Below, piece after piece: positions 1 to 12,588 of a DNA stretch of 64,000 bases. The DNA is from Benincasa hispida. Lineage: Eukaryota; Streptophyta; Magnoliopsida; Cucurbitales; Cucurbitaceae. The notes under the pieces are model-generated. The model did no database searches, was not told where the DNA came from, and was given only the letters and a program-made list of their open reading frames with translations. The DNA lies in the NCBI RefSeq assembly GCF_009727055.1, contig NC_052350.1:25002093-25066092 (forward strand), written 5' to 3'. Numbering within the stretch: the stretch's first letter is position 1; each line of letters opens with the position of its first letter. A program made the translations under genes and the position numbers.

Positions 1-139
1 CAATCAATTTATGCAACAAATAAGATGGACAAAAAATATGATAATTTAATTCTATCAAATTTTAGCAAATAAATAAGAAAAACTAAATACATACAATAAA
101 TTGCTTAAATTTAATTGCATACAAAAAAAAAAAAAAAAA

Positions 140-1250
140 AGGAAGATTAGAGAAGAAGACACCTAATTTTTATAGTGGTTCGGTCAAACTTGACACTCCA
201 CTCCCCAAGGCCTCTTGGGAATTTGAATAAAATCTTTCTACTCTTTTTCATGATTAGAGCCCAACGTTACACCACCGCTCCCTTTACGGGTTCAAAAGCA
301 AACCGATCCTTTCCACAGTTTAGGATCAAACCGTTACAAATATTGGAATTTTTTAAGAACACAATAACTCTCACTAGAGTGGATTTACAAGTTTAAGCAC
401 TCAACAAATTTATCCTCACAATACAATAACACTCTCTCAAGAATAAGATGAAAAGAAAAAAAAAAATTGGAGAACTTAGAGAGAGCAACAATGGAACTTT
501 TGAGTTTTGAAGGATTGTGAAAATGTAAAATTTTTGTTGCTTTAAAATTTGGAGAGGAAGATGGTTTATATAGAGATGGAAAAAGTTTTAGAAAACCACA
601 ATTAATTTGGACCATTGGATTTTGGAAACAAACAAAATATAATATAAATTTCTTTTCTTTGAAATTCATTTTTCTTTTTTTAAAAATTAATAAAAAAAAC
701 ATACCATGTGTCAAAAACTAGTTGTAGACAAAAACATAAAATAATATTAAATTTCATTTCCTTTAATTCATTTTTATCATTTTCTTTTTAAATTCATTCT
801 TTTTAAAGTTAATTCAAAAATAAAAAACATACCATGTGTAAAAAATTAGCCATTAGACACAAACATAAAATAATATTAAATTTATTTCCTTTTAATTCAT
901 TTTCTTTTTAAATTCATTCTTTTTAAAGTCAATCCAAATAAAAAAACATTACCATGTTGTAAAAAACTAGTCTTAGACACAAACATAAAATAATATTAAA
1001 TTTATTTTCCTTTTAAATTTCTTTTAAATTTCATTTTTTTAAATCAATCCAAAAATCAAAAGTCCATCATATGTTAATCTCTTAATGATGTACCATTCAT
1101 TCAATATGCTATCACAATATTCTACATGCAAATGGTCTGGTTATGCCACGTCATCTACCACAGTATTTTCTCTATAGATTTTTTCGGTCATATTGTCTTC
1201 GTTTTAGTTCCGATTTGAGTGATTCAAGAGGGTGTTGGAATCATTGTTCG
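140..1250 (-). mobile_element. Probable copia LTR, minus orientation (boundaries uncertain)
   Basis: On the minus strand this stretch reads like a plant copia LTR. A TATA-like CTATATAAAC lies near 560-575, and about 380 bases further on, near 165-200, is the U5-type signature GACCGAACCACTATAAAA. The same signature recurs in the better defined copia LTR at 56824-57538. The part to the right of the TATA box would be U3 and contains the 120-bp tandem repeats. I find no clear TG/CA ends, target-site duplication or linked coding region, so both ends are guesses. Confidence 0.4.
690..1040. repeat. Tandem repeat, about 120 bp x 3 diverged copies
   Basis: Three successive blocks share the order ACATACCATGTG, AAAA(A/C)TAG, TAGACA, AAACATAAAATAATATTAAA, then a T-rich stretch ending TTTTAATTCATT. 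They start near 697, 823 and 941, a spacing of about 118-126 bases, with scattered indels. AT content is very high. The array lies in the presumed U3 of the LTR at 140-1250 and contains no reading frame. Confidence 0.65.
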
Positions 1251-2257
1251 AGCTCTACGCTATGAACATATTAAAACACTAAAATTTTTAGTAATTAAAA
1301 ATTGAGTTGTTATCATCAAAATATTGATTAATTAATTAATTAAAATTAATTAATTTGAGATTAAGGGCCAAAAAGCCAACAGGTAATCGGTTTATGAAGC
1401 ATTCGTGAGGGATGGAAGGTAATAAAATGGTTTATCACCTAGACATTGTATGGTTAAATCCAATTATAAGAGCTTATATCTTGGCATAAACTACTTAGAC
1501 TTAGGTTGTATAAATTAGCCGTCTAACCTAAAGTATAAATATACCCAAACAATTAAAACACTTCAGTGGAGAGAATAAAGTTTAGGTTAGCCTCCACGTC
1601 CTCAAGAGTTCACACAGTAAGATCCATGCTCGACTTCTTGTCGATTTTACCTCGACTGCTCCATACGGAAAGTGCTTGCATGGGTCAATAACAAGGTGAA
1701 TGGGGGAAGTTGTTCATAGTAAGTGGGTGAAGGAAATGTGTCAACATTGTCCTACGGTCTCCTCCATTAGTTTGAACCATGAGATTCTTATGTTGCGCCT
1801 ACTGTCGTTTTTCATGCGGCAGTAGCTAGTCGTTAACCGCGGGATCCCTACGGAGGGTTGTAGCATAGGATTCGGAACAACCCAAGCTTCAGTAAAATGA
1901 ATAGGGTTTTATAGTTCCGTCTTAGGTATTGTCTTCTATTTCGGAGGCATACTCATACCGTTTTGTAAGATCTGAAAATGGCGGGTCTACACTTATAAGA
2001 CTTACTTAGTGTTAGTAATGATCTTGACCGAAAACAATAACTAAATGACTATCGGAATATGAGTTATTCTGGAGATAGTATTTGGTCAAGAATTGTCTTG
2101 CTTTTGTGAAGGAATTCTTGACTACCCCATGGTAGCATTTGTTCTAAATCACTTAAGTATCGTTGTAAAAATAATGATTATGGGTACATTATCACTTTGC
2201 TAAAACTTGATTGGATTTAAAAGAAATTCATTTATAAATTTTGTTTATAATTTTAGA

Positions 2258-3127
2258 ATGATGAGTTATATTATACAATTGTTGGCTTCGGACAAACTGA
2301 CTGGGGATAATTATCTAAACTGGAAATCAAATTTGAATACAATACTCACAATAGATGATTTGAGATTTGTCTTAATGGAGGAGTGTCCTCCCATTCCTAG
2401 CTCAAATACCAACCGAACTATTTGGAAAGCGTTTGATAAATGGATCAAGACTAATGATAAAGCCCGTGCTTATATTCCCGCCAACCTGTCTGACGTTTTG
2501 GCGAAAAAATATGAGGGTATGAACACTGCCAAAGAGATTATGGAATCTCTAAGAGGGATGTTTGGACAGCCATCCTTCACTCTGAGGCATGATGCTATTA
2601 AATACGTTTACAACAGTCGTATGAAAGAGAGGACAAATGTTCGTGAACATGTCCTAGATATGATGGTCCACTTTAATGTGGCTGAAGTGAACGGTGCTAT
2701 GATGAATGAAAGAAGTCGAGTTGGCTTTATTTTAGAATCTCTTCTGAAGAGTTTTTTTTTGCAATTTTGTACCAATGCCTTGATGAATAAAATTGAATAC
2801 AACTTGACAACTCTACTTAATAAGTTGCAGGCATTTCAGACCATGTTGAGAACTAAAGGTCTGGAACCAGTACCATAAGTAAATGTTACTTCTGCTGAAA
2901 AGAGAGGAATGTCCTCCAAGCCTGAAGTTGCCTCATCTTCGCAGACTAAGAGTATTCCAGCGAAGAAAGACAAAGGGAAAGGGAAAAATCCTATTGGTAA
3001 GAAGAGCAAGAAAACCGCTGCAGAGAAAGGGAAATGTTTCCACTGCAACAAGCTGGAGCACTGGAAGAGAAATTGCCCTAAATATCTTGCAGAGAAGAGA
3101 GCAGAGAAAGGAAAACAGGCTGCTTAG
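2258..3127 (+). pseudogene. Retrotransposon gag (copia type), one in-frame stop
   Basis: The reading frame starts at the ATG at 2258, which aligns with the start of the minus-strand copy at 20997; an upstream in-frame ATG at 2207 is probably not used. It is interrupted by a single TAA at 2876-2878, after which the same frame continues to TAG at 3125-3127. The N-terminal half is the alpha-helical gag core (LLASDKLTGDNYLNWKSNLN near residue 8, then the REHVLDMMVHFN segment). A lysine-rich linker follows, then a zinc knuckle CFHCNKLEHWKRNC (C-X2-C-X4-H-X4-C) near 3035-3080. All four zinc ligands are intact. Gag packages element RNA into particles. With the stop, only a knuckle-less capsid-like protein would be made. 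It closely resembles gag proteins I know from melon. Confidence 0.85.
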
Positions 3128-3764
3128 ATCCTGGAGACTGTTTGCTCAGCTCATCGAGTAGGAGAAGTTGCTAATGAAGATGTAAATTACCTGCTTTTGT
3201 TAAATCTTGTAAATAACTTTTTGTACATATTTTTTGTTATCAATGAAATGTTTTTCTAAGAAATATGTTTGTTCTATCTCATAGCAACTTCTATTAATAA
3301 TCAAATTATTAATAACCATTAGCAAATATTCAGTTATTTAAATGGCTAAGATCGAAGTATAATAAATTTAAGATTTCTAGCTCTGACTGTTAACAAGAGT
3401 TGTTAAGATAGGTCAGACCATCTTAATCAAAGAGTTGAGAGTACCTCAATGGTGTGGGAGGAAAATGTACTTCCTAGCCATTATTGAGAAAAAGATGATT
3501 TCCCCATAAGAAACCTATTTGTATGCTAATATGTTTACAATGATTCTCTCGGCTAAAGTGTTTAAGAATCATCTAGTAAGACTAGAAATACCAGAGGTTA
3601 ATAACGTACGGCAAGTGGGAGAAATATCAGGTATGTGATACCAAATGGCTAAAATTATGGGTATGGGATGCCCTAGTTTATCGTATTTCTCTATAAAACT
3701 CATAAACTCAGTCTTATATATCGGATATATAAGTTACCACTTGAGTTTTAGTCCAAGTGGGAGT

Positions 3765-5518
3765 TGTTGGGTTTTATGTCCTAAAACTCGTGGTTTGTAA
3801 ACATTAGAACTTATTTTGAGAATTCAATAAAGTTGTTGTTGAATATATTGTTTTTTAGAAATCCAATAAACCTAAGTCCCTTGACTATTATATGAGTACT
3901 TGAACTTTATGTGGAGACATACAAGTGGATCAGGTTCAAGTAAATAGTCAAAATGATCTATAGTATATGAATAAGATTGAATACCTTATTATGATAATAC
4001 TATTGGATGCGGTCTACTCTGTAGTCGTTACAAAGTGTTGTAAAGTGCTACATACGAAGTGATCCTAATTAGTAGATGTTGAGACATGAGAAGTAGGGGT
4101 GTCCTGTGTAAATGAGTTTTGTGCAAGATCGGACCACGAAACTTTTCACTCTTACTTTATAACGTTGTTTACTGTTTAAGACTGACGATTTCAAAGCGAT
4201 GACCTAGGTAACATAACTTTAATCCTGAGTTAACTATGAACTTCTGTTTGTTCGGGATTATCCTTTGATCTGCAAACGTGAGAGTAGACCAATTGCCTCT
4301 GCTTAATAAGCTTACCATTTTGGGGATAAGACCGAATAAATAGCTGGGAACATAGGGTGCAAGAGGGAATTCACTCCTAACCGATTAGGGTTAGTAGAGA
4401 GGTTGTTCCCTTTAAGTGCTGATTTTGGGTCTTGAACAAGAGGGCCTCACCTCTTCATTGGCCTGAGAGGGTTTCGATTTGTTAATTGGATCACAAATCA
4501 TTATTCATTAGAGGTCAGTGGAACTTAAGAACAAGAGGTAATTTCGGGGTAAAACAGAGATTTGACCTAACCGTTATTATGAGCAACCTGTAAAGATTAA
4601 CTTACTAGTCATGGTTATATCGAGTAGACATAATATATCTACAGTGAGGGGAGTTCAGCTATGGACTTTAGTAGAATCACCCATTAGTTAACGAACGGGG
4701 TTAGATCGGTCTAATGAGTTTAGCTGATTAATCTTGGATCGTTGGAGCCCATGATCTGTAGGTCTGCGAGGTCCCTTACTAGCTCGTAAATGGGTACGCT
4801 TTAGAGTAGCTTGAGAAATTAATTTGGAACGTTCAATTAAACAGAACAAGAGATAATATTTAAATATAATTTAATATATTAAAGATGATTATTGTGCAAA
4901 AATTAATTTAATATTTGATTATTAAATTAATTTAAGAAAATAAAATTTTAAATTAAAATGATTTAAAAGTCATTTTGTATTTTAAAAATAAAATGGAAAT
5001 TCGTTTGCATGGGTTGCACATAATGGAAAAAGAGTTTTTTCCATTGTCATCATCTTTATGCTCACACACAAACCATGATCTTCTCTACCTTAATTCTCCA
5101 AGCATGAGCTGCAAGCCATGCATTCCACTCTCTTTGCATGTTCATCTTGATATATAAAGAAGATTGAAATGTTGGAGAAATAGATGAATGCAGAATTTTG
5201 AGAGGAAAAAAAAATCAGTGAAGAAGAAGTTGTCTTCTTCAACTTGCTGCTGTGAGCTTCCCTTGTTTCTCCACATCTACAAGCTATTCTTGTGTCCCAA
5301 AACTCTACCTAAGCTCCAAGAGCATAGTAGGAAAGGCTTTGAGGTGGTTCACGTTGATATCAAGTGAAGACAGCAGCTAAACAGACGATTTTCTTGAAGA
5401 GAGGTATGTTCTGAAAACCCATTTTTATGAACAACATGCTTTAGTTTTTGCCAAAATTAGTGAATTAGAATGCTTATGGATTCTTGATATTTTCGTTGCA
5501 TGTTTTTTAACTCTAACA
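3765..5518 (+). repeat. Family-A 3' LTR (1754 bp)
   Basis: Starts TGTTGGGTTTTATGTCC directly after the purine tract and ends CTCTAACA. It matches the LTRs at 17259-19058 and 23414-25336 (minus) and the solo LTR at 36739-38790 along its whole length, including the motif AATCCAATAAACCTAAGTCC near the start and AGTGAATTAGAATGCTTATG near the end. Confidence 0.85.
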
Positions 5519-7061
5519 GAACAAACTCTATGTGATGTAATAATATGAGATATTTTATTCACTATTGTCTATGAAATATGAGATATTTTAGTTGCATTAA
5601 CCACAAACCAATAAACTAAGATCCTTGATTGTCGTTGTAACTTAAGCATGTATGTGAAGAAATACAAGTGGATCGCGCTTTAAGTGATAACCTAAATGGT
5701 CTGTAGTATATGGATAAAAAAGGGAACCCTTATCCTGGTGACGCTACAAATGTTGTCCGCTTAATAGATGTTACAAGTGTTGTAAAGTGCCACAAATGGT
5801 CTGATCCTGACCATTCATGTATTAGACATGCAAGTGGGGATGCTCTATACAAAGAAGTTTGAATAAGACCGGACCACGAAATGTTTAGTCTTGTTATATA
5901 ACGTCGTTCATGATAGAGACTTTCATTTCACTAGGATGACCATAGGTAACATGACCTTAATCTTGAGTGAGTTGGGAACTCCTGCCTATGAGGGCGGTCC
6001 TTTGATTTTCATGAGTGCAAGTGGCCAGTTCGCCAACTCAAACCTACCACTTTGAAGATTCGTCTGATTGGGGAGCTTGGAACTCAACTACACAAGACAA
6101 AATTCACTCCTTCCCCGAAGTAGGGGTAAGTAGATACATTGCACCCTTAAAGGCTGATTCTGGGGCTTGAACAATGTGGCGCCATACCTTCTCATGGCTC
6201 GAAAAGTGTTCACTCATAGTGGGACTATGATGTATTGTTCATTAGAGGAATCAGTGGTACTTAAGGAGTTAGACGTAACTACAAGGGCAAAGCGGTAAAT
6301 TAGTCCAACTGTATTTACGAGCAATTTGTGAAGGGTCATCCTACTGTTGATTGGTTATATCCAATGGACACAGAAATATATCTGTAGTGCGAAGAGTGCA
6401 GCTGTCAGTTTTTAATGGAATGTCTGGCGGTTAACGGATGGTGGAATGTCTTGCTGTCAGTCAGTTATTCACATACCATTAGAGTTTCAAGCTACAAGTC
6501 CATAAGGTCCCATTGGTAGCTCAATGGATTCATGTTGAGAATCAGTTTTTGGGTTAGTTTGAAGTGTTCAAATTAACAAGAGAGAATTTGATTATATATG
6601 ATATAAGTAAATTAATTCAATTATATGTGATATAATTGATTTGATGTATTTGATACACTAACTGGAGGAATTAATATAAATATGATTTATATTAAATGTC
6701 ATAAAGGAGAAAAAGAACTATGGTTTGAATATTACATATGATGTGATATTAAAACTATAGGTTATAAATATAATATGATAAATTAGTTATTATATTTATT
6801 TGTAACAAAAACAATTATAAGATAATTGTGGTTGGTTATTTTTCTCTATTAACCGATTGAGTGGGAGATTTTTATCAGTTTTAATAACTGATGGATTAAA
6901 GGAAAAATAATTTCACTTTTTCAGAATCGCAACACATTCGATGGGGTGAAAAAGAAACTAGCTATATGATAGCCTTTGAGAGAGTGAACGATCAAGCATT
7001 AAGGCATCTAGTTTGCTAGACGATAGTTCCTCATTACCCAACGATCGAGTACTAAGTCTAT

Positions 7062-9179
7062 TGAAGGATCTCTTACCGAAGAGTTCCATGAGCGCGTCCG
7101 GATCGCTCCGATCTCACAGTGACCGAAATACAACATTATGCATTCAAAGCATACAGTTATGCAAACAAACACTAATTATCAGCATGCTATGAACAAGAAA
7201 ATAACAAGAGAATGAGTGCCATACTAGCTGAAGACGTTCTTCACTCTTCGGCACTCAAAGCAGCGGAAAACCTCCACGCGATCTACCAACGGCCAGCAAG
7301 CACGAACAACCGCATGAACACGAATGTCGCGGGGACAACACCACTAAAAAGAAGCCCTGGGTATTCTCGGTGTAAGAACTCAAAGCGTGGTCTTTGGTAA
7401 ATTTGGAAGAGGAAGAAGGAAACACGGATCATGTAGGCGATAAGCAAGTGGGAGGGAAAAAAGGCGCTATTGCATAGCGAAATGCTTATCGTTTAGGAGA
7501 AGCTACACGATCGTATAGATTTTACTGAACGATCGTTTAGGAAAAGGTATACGATCGTTTAGCAAAATCAGCACACTATACGATCGTTTAGAGAAGCTAA
7601 CCGATCGTGTAGGAAATAGCGTTTAGGCACGAGGTGGACGATCATTTAGGAATGAGGCAACTATCATTTAGGCTCTCAATTCTTTAAGCGGTCGTTTACA
7701 ATACTACCAACGCACTCTCATAAATTCTTTTGGATGATTGACGAAAAACTATTAAAAAATGAAACATTTTCATTTTTATTTCATCGGTTACAATAACCAA
7801 CTCATTCCCACTAACCCACATCCAAACGTGATTTTTGGCTTAATTATCATATAATTAACCAATTAATTAATAATAAATATCATCATATTATATTTTTACC
7901 CTATAGTTTGATATCACATATCTGCTATAGTATTTTCTCCTCTACTTGATATAAATCATATTTATATCTAATTTCCTCCAAAATAATGTATCTCATACAT
8001 TTACCCAGTTATATCATATATAATTAACCAGTCCAATTATATCATATATAATCGAACTTCCTCTTGTCAATTTGAACATTTCAAATTAACCCAAACACTA
8101 GTTCTCGACTTTATCCAAGCTACCTAGGGGACCTAATGGACCTGTGGCTCGAAGCTTCAATGGTCTGTGAATAGCTGACTAAACTCTTTAGTCACGAGAT
8201 CCACCATCCGTTAACTGTCATGTATTCTACTAAAGACCAACAACTGAACTTTTCTTACCATAGATATATTTCTGTGTCCATCGGATATAACCAATCATAA
8301 GTATGATGACCCTTTACAGATGCTCGTAAGTATAGCTGGGTCAAATTACCATTTTGCACCTGTAGTTACATCTCACTTCTTAAGTACCACTGATTCCTCT
8401 AATGAACAATACAACATAGTCGAACTATGTGCGAACACCTCTCGGGCCAAGAGAAGGTGTGTGGCGCCACATCGTTCAAGCCCCAGAATCAGCCTTTAAG
8501 GGAGCTATCTATTTACTTACCTCTGCCTCGGGGAAGGAGTGAATTCCATCTTGTATAGCTGAGTTCCCAGCTCCCAAATCAAAAGAATCCCCAAAATAGT
8601 AGGTTTGAATTGGCGACCTGGCCACTCACACCCATACAAATCAAAGAACCGCCCTCAATGGTAGGAGTTCCAACTCACTCAGGATTGAGGTCATGTTACC
8701 TATGGTCATCCTAGTGAAGTGAAGTCTCTATCATGAACAATGTTATATAACGAGATGTTAACACTTCGTGGTCAAGTCTTATACAAACTCTTTGTATAGG
8801 ACACCCCCGCTTGCATGTCCCCAACATGAATGATCAGGATCTGACCATCTGTGACAAGTCCAACACTTGTGACCATTCCACAAAGCGGGCCGCATTCGTA
8901 GCGTTACCAGGATAAGGTTTCCCTCCTATATCCATGTACTACGAACCATTTTGGTTATCACTCAAGACATGATCAACTTGTATGTCACCACATACATGCT
9001 TGAGTCACATACAGATAACCAGGGATTTTATGTTTATTGCTTTGTGGTAAAGCAAATAAAACAAGTAACCGAGCAAAAATACAAGATGTAAAGTAAATAT
9101 ATGATATTAATAACACAAGCGTTCGAACAAACTGTTTACAAACTACAGGATACGACACTTTAGGGCATCAACCCCAACA
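7062..9179 (-). mobile_element. Solo LTR of family B with GTCTAT flanking duplication
   Basis: On the minus strand it runs from TGTTGGGGTTGATGCCC (9179) to GGTAAGAGATCCTTCA (7062), 2118 bp with TG..CA ends. The flanks carry the same six bases, GTCTAT, at 7056-7061 and 9180-9185, a direct target-site duplication of 5-6 bp. There is no internal region, so this is the product of LTR-LTR recombination. It sits inside another copy of its own family in the opposite orientation. Confidence 0.8.
7485..7700. repeat. Cluster of ACGATCGTTTAG-type palindromic motifs
   Basis: About ten degenerate copies of ACGATCGTTTAG(G) occur in roughly 215 bp, near 7488, 7507, 7529, 7551, 7580, 7601, 7638, 7661 and 7689. 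The core ACGATCGT is self-complementary. Spacing is irregular (about 20-40 bp), so this is a motif cluster rather than a strict tandem repeat. Further copies lie in the opposing LTR near 6986, 7041, 9184, 9214 and 9226. Confidence 0.7.
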
Positions 9180-9640
9180 GTCTATACGATAGATTTCTCA
9201 TTCTCCCAATTACTCGATCGTGTAAATGATCGTTTAGTTCCTTCTTCCCTCTACCAAATCGACACAGAGACCACACCTTCTAGATTCTCACACCGAGAAT
9301 ACCAAGGTAGCCTCTTGGTAGTGTCGAGTTGCTATTCGAGGGTCGAGAATTAAGTGTTACTCGATTGTGTTCGAGGATTTGACAGTTCGTGATTTTCACT
9401 GGTTGTTCGTTGCATTCGTGCACTTGATCGAGTTTTCTTGGATGCTTGACTGGTGTTGATCGAGGGAATACTTGAAGAAGAGTTCTTCAAAGGTATGTCA
9501 CTCGATTCCCTGTGTATTTAACTTAAAAGCATGCTGTAATTTACTCGATGATGCATAACTGTTGTTTGTTTTTAAATGTTTTGTTCTTTCACAATGGGTT
9601 TGGAACGATCTAATTCCGCTCAATGGTTCTCTTTTTTTTA

Positions 9641-10586
9641 TATATAAGAGTTTCTTCACACCAAAATATAAACCATTTGGATATCTTCAACAATTCAATG
9701 AAGAAGTTCTTTGTTTATCTTCATACTTCTCCCTCTAATCTTCTTCTTCTTCTTTGTAATATGAATCAATTTTCTATTGCATTTTATTAACTATTGTACT
9801 TCAACATCTTAGATGTTATATTTTTTGTATTATATTTTAGTGTTTGTATTCTATTTTGTGCTATTGTTATTAACTTGTATGCTAAATTTATCTACTTCCT
9901 AGATTTTTTTAAAAAAGAAATTATATCTTCAACGTATGAGGATATTTAGAAATATATATAGTAAAAAAATATATAAAAAATGACGTATCCTTAGACGTAT
10001 CTGTATTTTAGTTTTTTAGAAATTGACGAATCGCGGTATCCGATCGTATCTGTATCGTGTAATCGTATCTGTGTCTGTGCTTCATAGCTTAGAGTGGTCA
10101 ACTTCACAATTAAGCAAGTTAATCTAATCTTTTGCTTCCTATGATTTATTACCTTAATCAAGGATAAATTTAAGCATGAAATAATGTCAACAAGCATTGG
10201 TTGTCAATCAGTTCATAATCAGAAAATTTAGAGTAGAAGTCCTTAAACAAGAGTTTGAACAATATAAAATGAAGAACAAGTCTCACAAGTAACCTACGAA
10301 AGGGGAAAACTATCAAACCCAAGCTAGAAGAGTTACCTTAGTCTCTAATCATCCGCAAAATGCAAGAAATTAAGCTTCAAGATGACAAAAGTGGTAAAGA
10401 ATAAATGTTACAATGGAGAAAAGAAGAAATTAGGGCTAGAAGAGGAAAAACGGCGTTCTCATTTGACAAATCGGGCAACAAATCGTTATATAACCAGCGC
10501 ACAATGTCATAACACTAGGGTGAAGCATTGCGACACTGGTCTTCAACTTGTTGTGGCATAGGCCTCAAGCATAGTGATGCTAAGGC
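9641..10586. other. No gene seen; left part of degraded Athila-like LTR
   Basis: This stretch is AT-rich with a few short frames that lack family features. From about 10440 the sequence appears to continue across the inserted LTR into 12589 and beyond, so the right half is probably the U5 side of the Athila-like 3' LTR that starts, on the minus strand, at 12957. The rest is unassigned. Confidence 0.35.
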
Positions 10587-12588
10587 AATAACATCCCAAA
10601 ATTTTATGTAAATTTAAGATAATTATCTTTAATATTTGGGTGAATTTTGGAATTTGAATTCAATTTGAATCTTTCTAGTGATAAAAGATTTGACAATTGA
10701 GATTCAAGTGAGTTTGGTTTTAAAAGATTTGGAAGTTTAGATTGAGAAGGGAAGAAAGTCAAACACAGGGTTTAACCTTAACCATATGTTTATGAATGGC
10801 TAAAAGGAAAAAAAAAAAAAAAAAGTTAGATTTTGTTTTGTGTTACCCAGCCGTCAGGACCCCCCTTCCCCCCATCTTCAACATATCTGTCTCACTTTCA
10901 TGCAGAAACCTCATCGCTGATTTCTCTCACCAACCTACCCGCATACCGTCCATTGCAGGTTTCGTCTATGGTCCAGCGTCGCTACCTTCTGCCAACCAAT
11001 AGAACGTCCGTCCAGTCGTGTTCCACTTAGTTGCGAGGCTGTTCAATTCGCGTTTCATCCAGTCGTTGGTCTGGGTTGTTCAGCCACTGTCTACGCGTGC
11101 CTCTGCCGCCAAACCATCGCTAAAGCTGCCACTTACGTTTCCGTCCAGCCAGAATCTTGAGTTTAAGGTAAGGGTTGGTTATTTTTGTAGATTTGGTGAA
11201 TTTCGTGGATGTTCTGGATTGGGTCTTGAATGCCCATGAGTGTCCATTGAGTTTTGGGTTTAATCTTGATTGATTCTTAAGTGCCCAACAAGTTTTTGGC
11301 CCTAGTTCTTTTGCCTGTTTGAAGTTTGATTTGGAGTTTTCAGAAGGAGTTGAAATGCTATCCACTTGGTTAGAGACCTGTCCTGTCAAGATTTTGGTAA
11401 GATTTGGGGTCTTTATTGATAATTTTTGGATATTCACAAAGTATTAGCTTAATTACTTATGTAACTATAGTTTAGGAGGTTGGATTTGAAGGTTTAATAT
11501 TGCTGTCCATCAGAATTAAAAGTTAAATTTTGGCAGTTTAGCTTGGGGGTCGTGCTGATTTAAAGCTTTGAATTGCTTACCACTAATTGGGTAAATTTTG
11601 AAGACTATTACAATAACTTTTGTGTTTGACTTAAGCCAAAGTATCTAAATTAATTTTAATTTATGTTTAGAAGAGAATTCAAGAATTTTACCCAAGATAA
11701 AAGGAGATTGCTTGGCTTGATTACACTATTAGGACTTGAATTGAGGTAAGTGATTTACTACTGGTCCGTCCACAAACCAGGCACCCTAATCAAGTTGATG
11801 TTAAGATTGTGTATATACGTGAAAATATGATATTATTGTGATGAAATGATTTGCTATGATTTGCTAACGGATGGACTGTTGAGGGTGTTTTGGAAACCCA
11901 TGAGTTATGTTACTAAGAATATGATAACATGTTTATGGCATGATACAAAATTTGGATGTTGCATGTTGCTTGTTAGATTAATGGTGATTGTTAGCACTTC
12001 TATCGGGCTTTGTATATCTCATTTTTATGAACCTTCGAGTTTGCTACTTATGTTTATGTTTCGGTGTCTCTATGGGATCGCCATCTATGCTTATGATTGT
12101 GACCCTCCGAGATCATTACATATGAAAGCGTGCCTTTGGGTTCACGCATTATGCTAATGCCTATACTTATGTCTATGATACGTGATATACACCTGTGTCT
12201 TGATAAAAAGGCTAACAGTGGGCCTAGTAGTAGGTCACTTACTGAGTATTTTTATACTCATCGGTTAATGACAAAAAGAATCCATGACAATGTCATCGAG
12301 ACCCAAGAGATGCTTCCACTCATATTTTCATATTTCCATGTTTTAAATTTCAGTTTTGATGTTTAAATCTAGGGCTATAGTTTTTACATTGTTACACACT
12401 TTTTAATTTTTCAATTTTGTTTTTATAGTTATTAGGGGTACCTCGATCAAAGATTTCAACTATTTAAATTCTATAAAAGTTATCTATTTTATAAAATTCA
12501 TTTGATTCTAGTCAAATTTATGAAAAGGAGATGTATGCATGCATATAGTAATGACCTAGTATAAGTCCTAGGAAGTCGGATCATTACA
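10587..12588 (+). mobile_element. Probable Tekay/Del-type gypsy solo LTR
   Basis: The block starts with TAACATCCCAAAATTT and ends GTCGGATCATTACA, the kind of ends (TGTAACATCCC...TTACA) found on Tekay/Del chromovirus LTRs. It is about 2.0 kb and non-coding. A purine tract and internal region are absent on both sides. The first bases have drifted from TG, and the flanks (AAGGC and GAGGT) are only weakly alike, so no target-site duplication is claimed. The GC-richer section 10840-11160 has short open frames without recognisable domains. Confidence 0.45.

Larger units (their letters stand above)
1376..5518 (+). mobile_element. Family-A gag-only LTR retrotransposon, 5'-truncated
   Basis: Internal region plus 3' LTR of a copia-type element. 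From about 1386 the leader is homologous, in the same order, to the reverse complement of the leader of the element at 17259-25336 (the blocks near 1386-1530 and 22080-22215). It holds a broken gag (2258-3127), then about 640 bp without coding sequence, a polypurine tract (AAGTGGGAG near 3755) and the 3' LTR at 3765-5518. No 5' LTR or primer-binding site lies to the left. No protease, integrase, reverse transcriptase or RNase H frame is present in either family-A copy. Confidence 0.8.
5519..9640 (+). mobile_element. Family-B LTR, plus orientation, split by a solo LTR
   Basis: Two blocks, 5519-7061 and 9186-about 9640, together make one family-B LTR in plus orientation, interrupted by the opposite-strand LTR at 7062-9179. 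The first block matches the reverse complement of 7650-9130 in order (for example CCTTATCCTGGT.ACGCTAC and ATCCTGA.CATTCATG). The second matches the other end (GAAGAGTTCTTC, GCATGCTG, GATGCATAACTGTTG). The expected first 50 or so bases (TGTTGGGGTTGATG...) are missing exactly where the family-A LTR ends at 5518. This suggests the family-A element inserted here, although its far flank is not seen. Confidence 0.7.

Noticed and set aside
7212..7400. 62-aa frame in the solo LTR
   Set aside because: Within the family-B LTR; no domain and not conserved in the sibling LTR.
7485..7700. CRISPR-like array of short repeats
   Set aside because: Nuclear plant DNA, motifs are palindromic 12-mers with irregular spacing and no uniform spacers.
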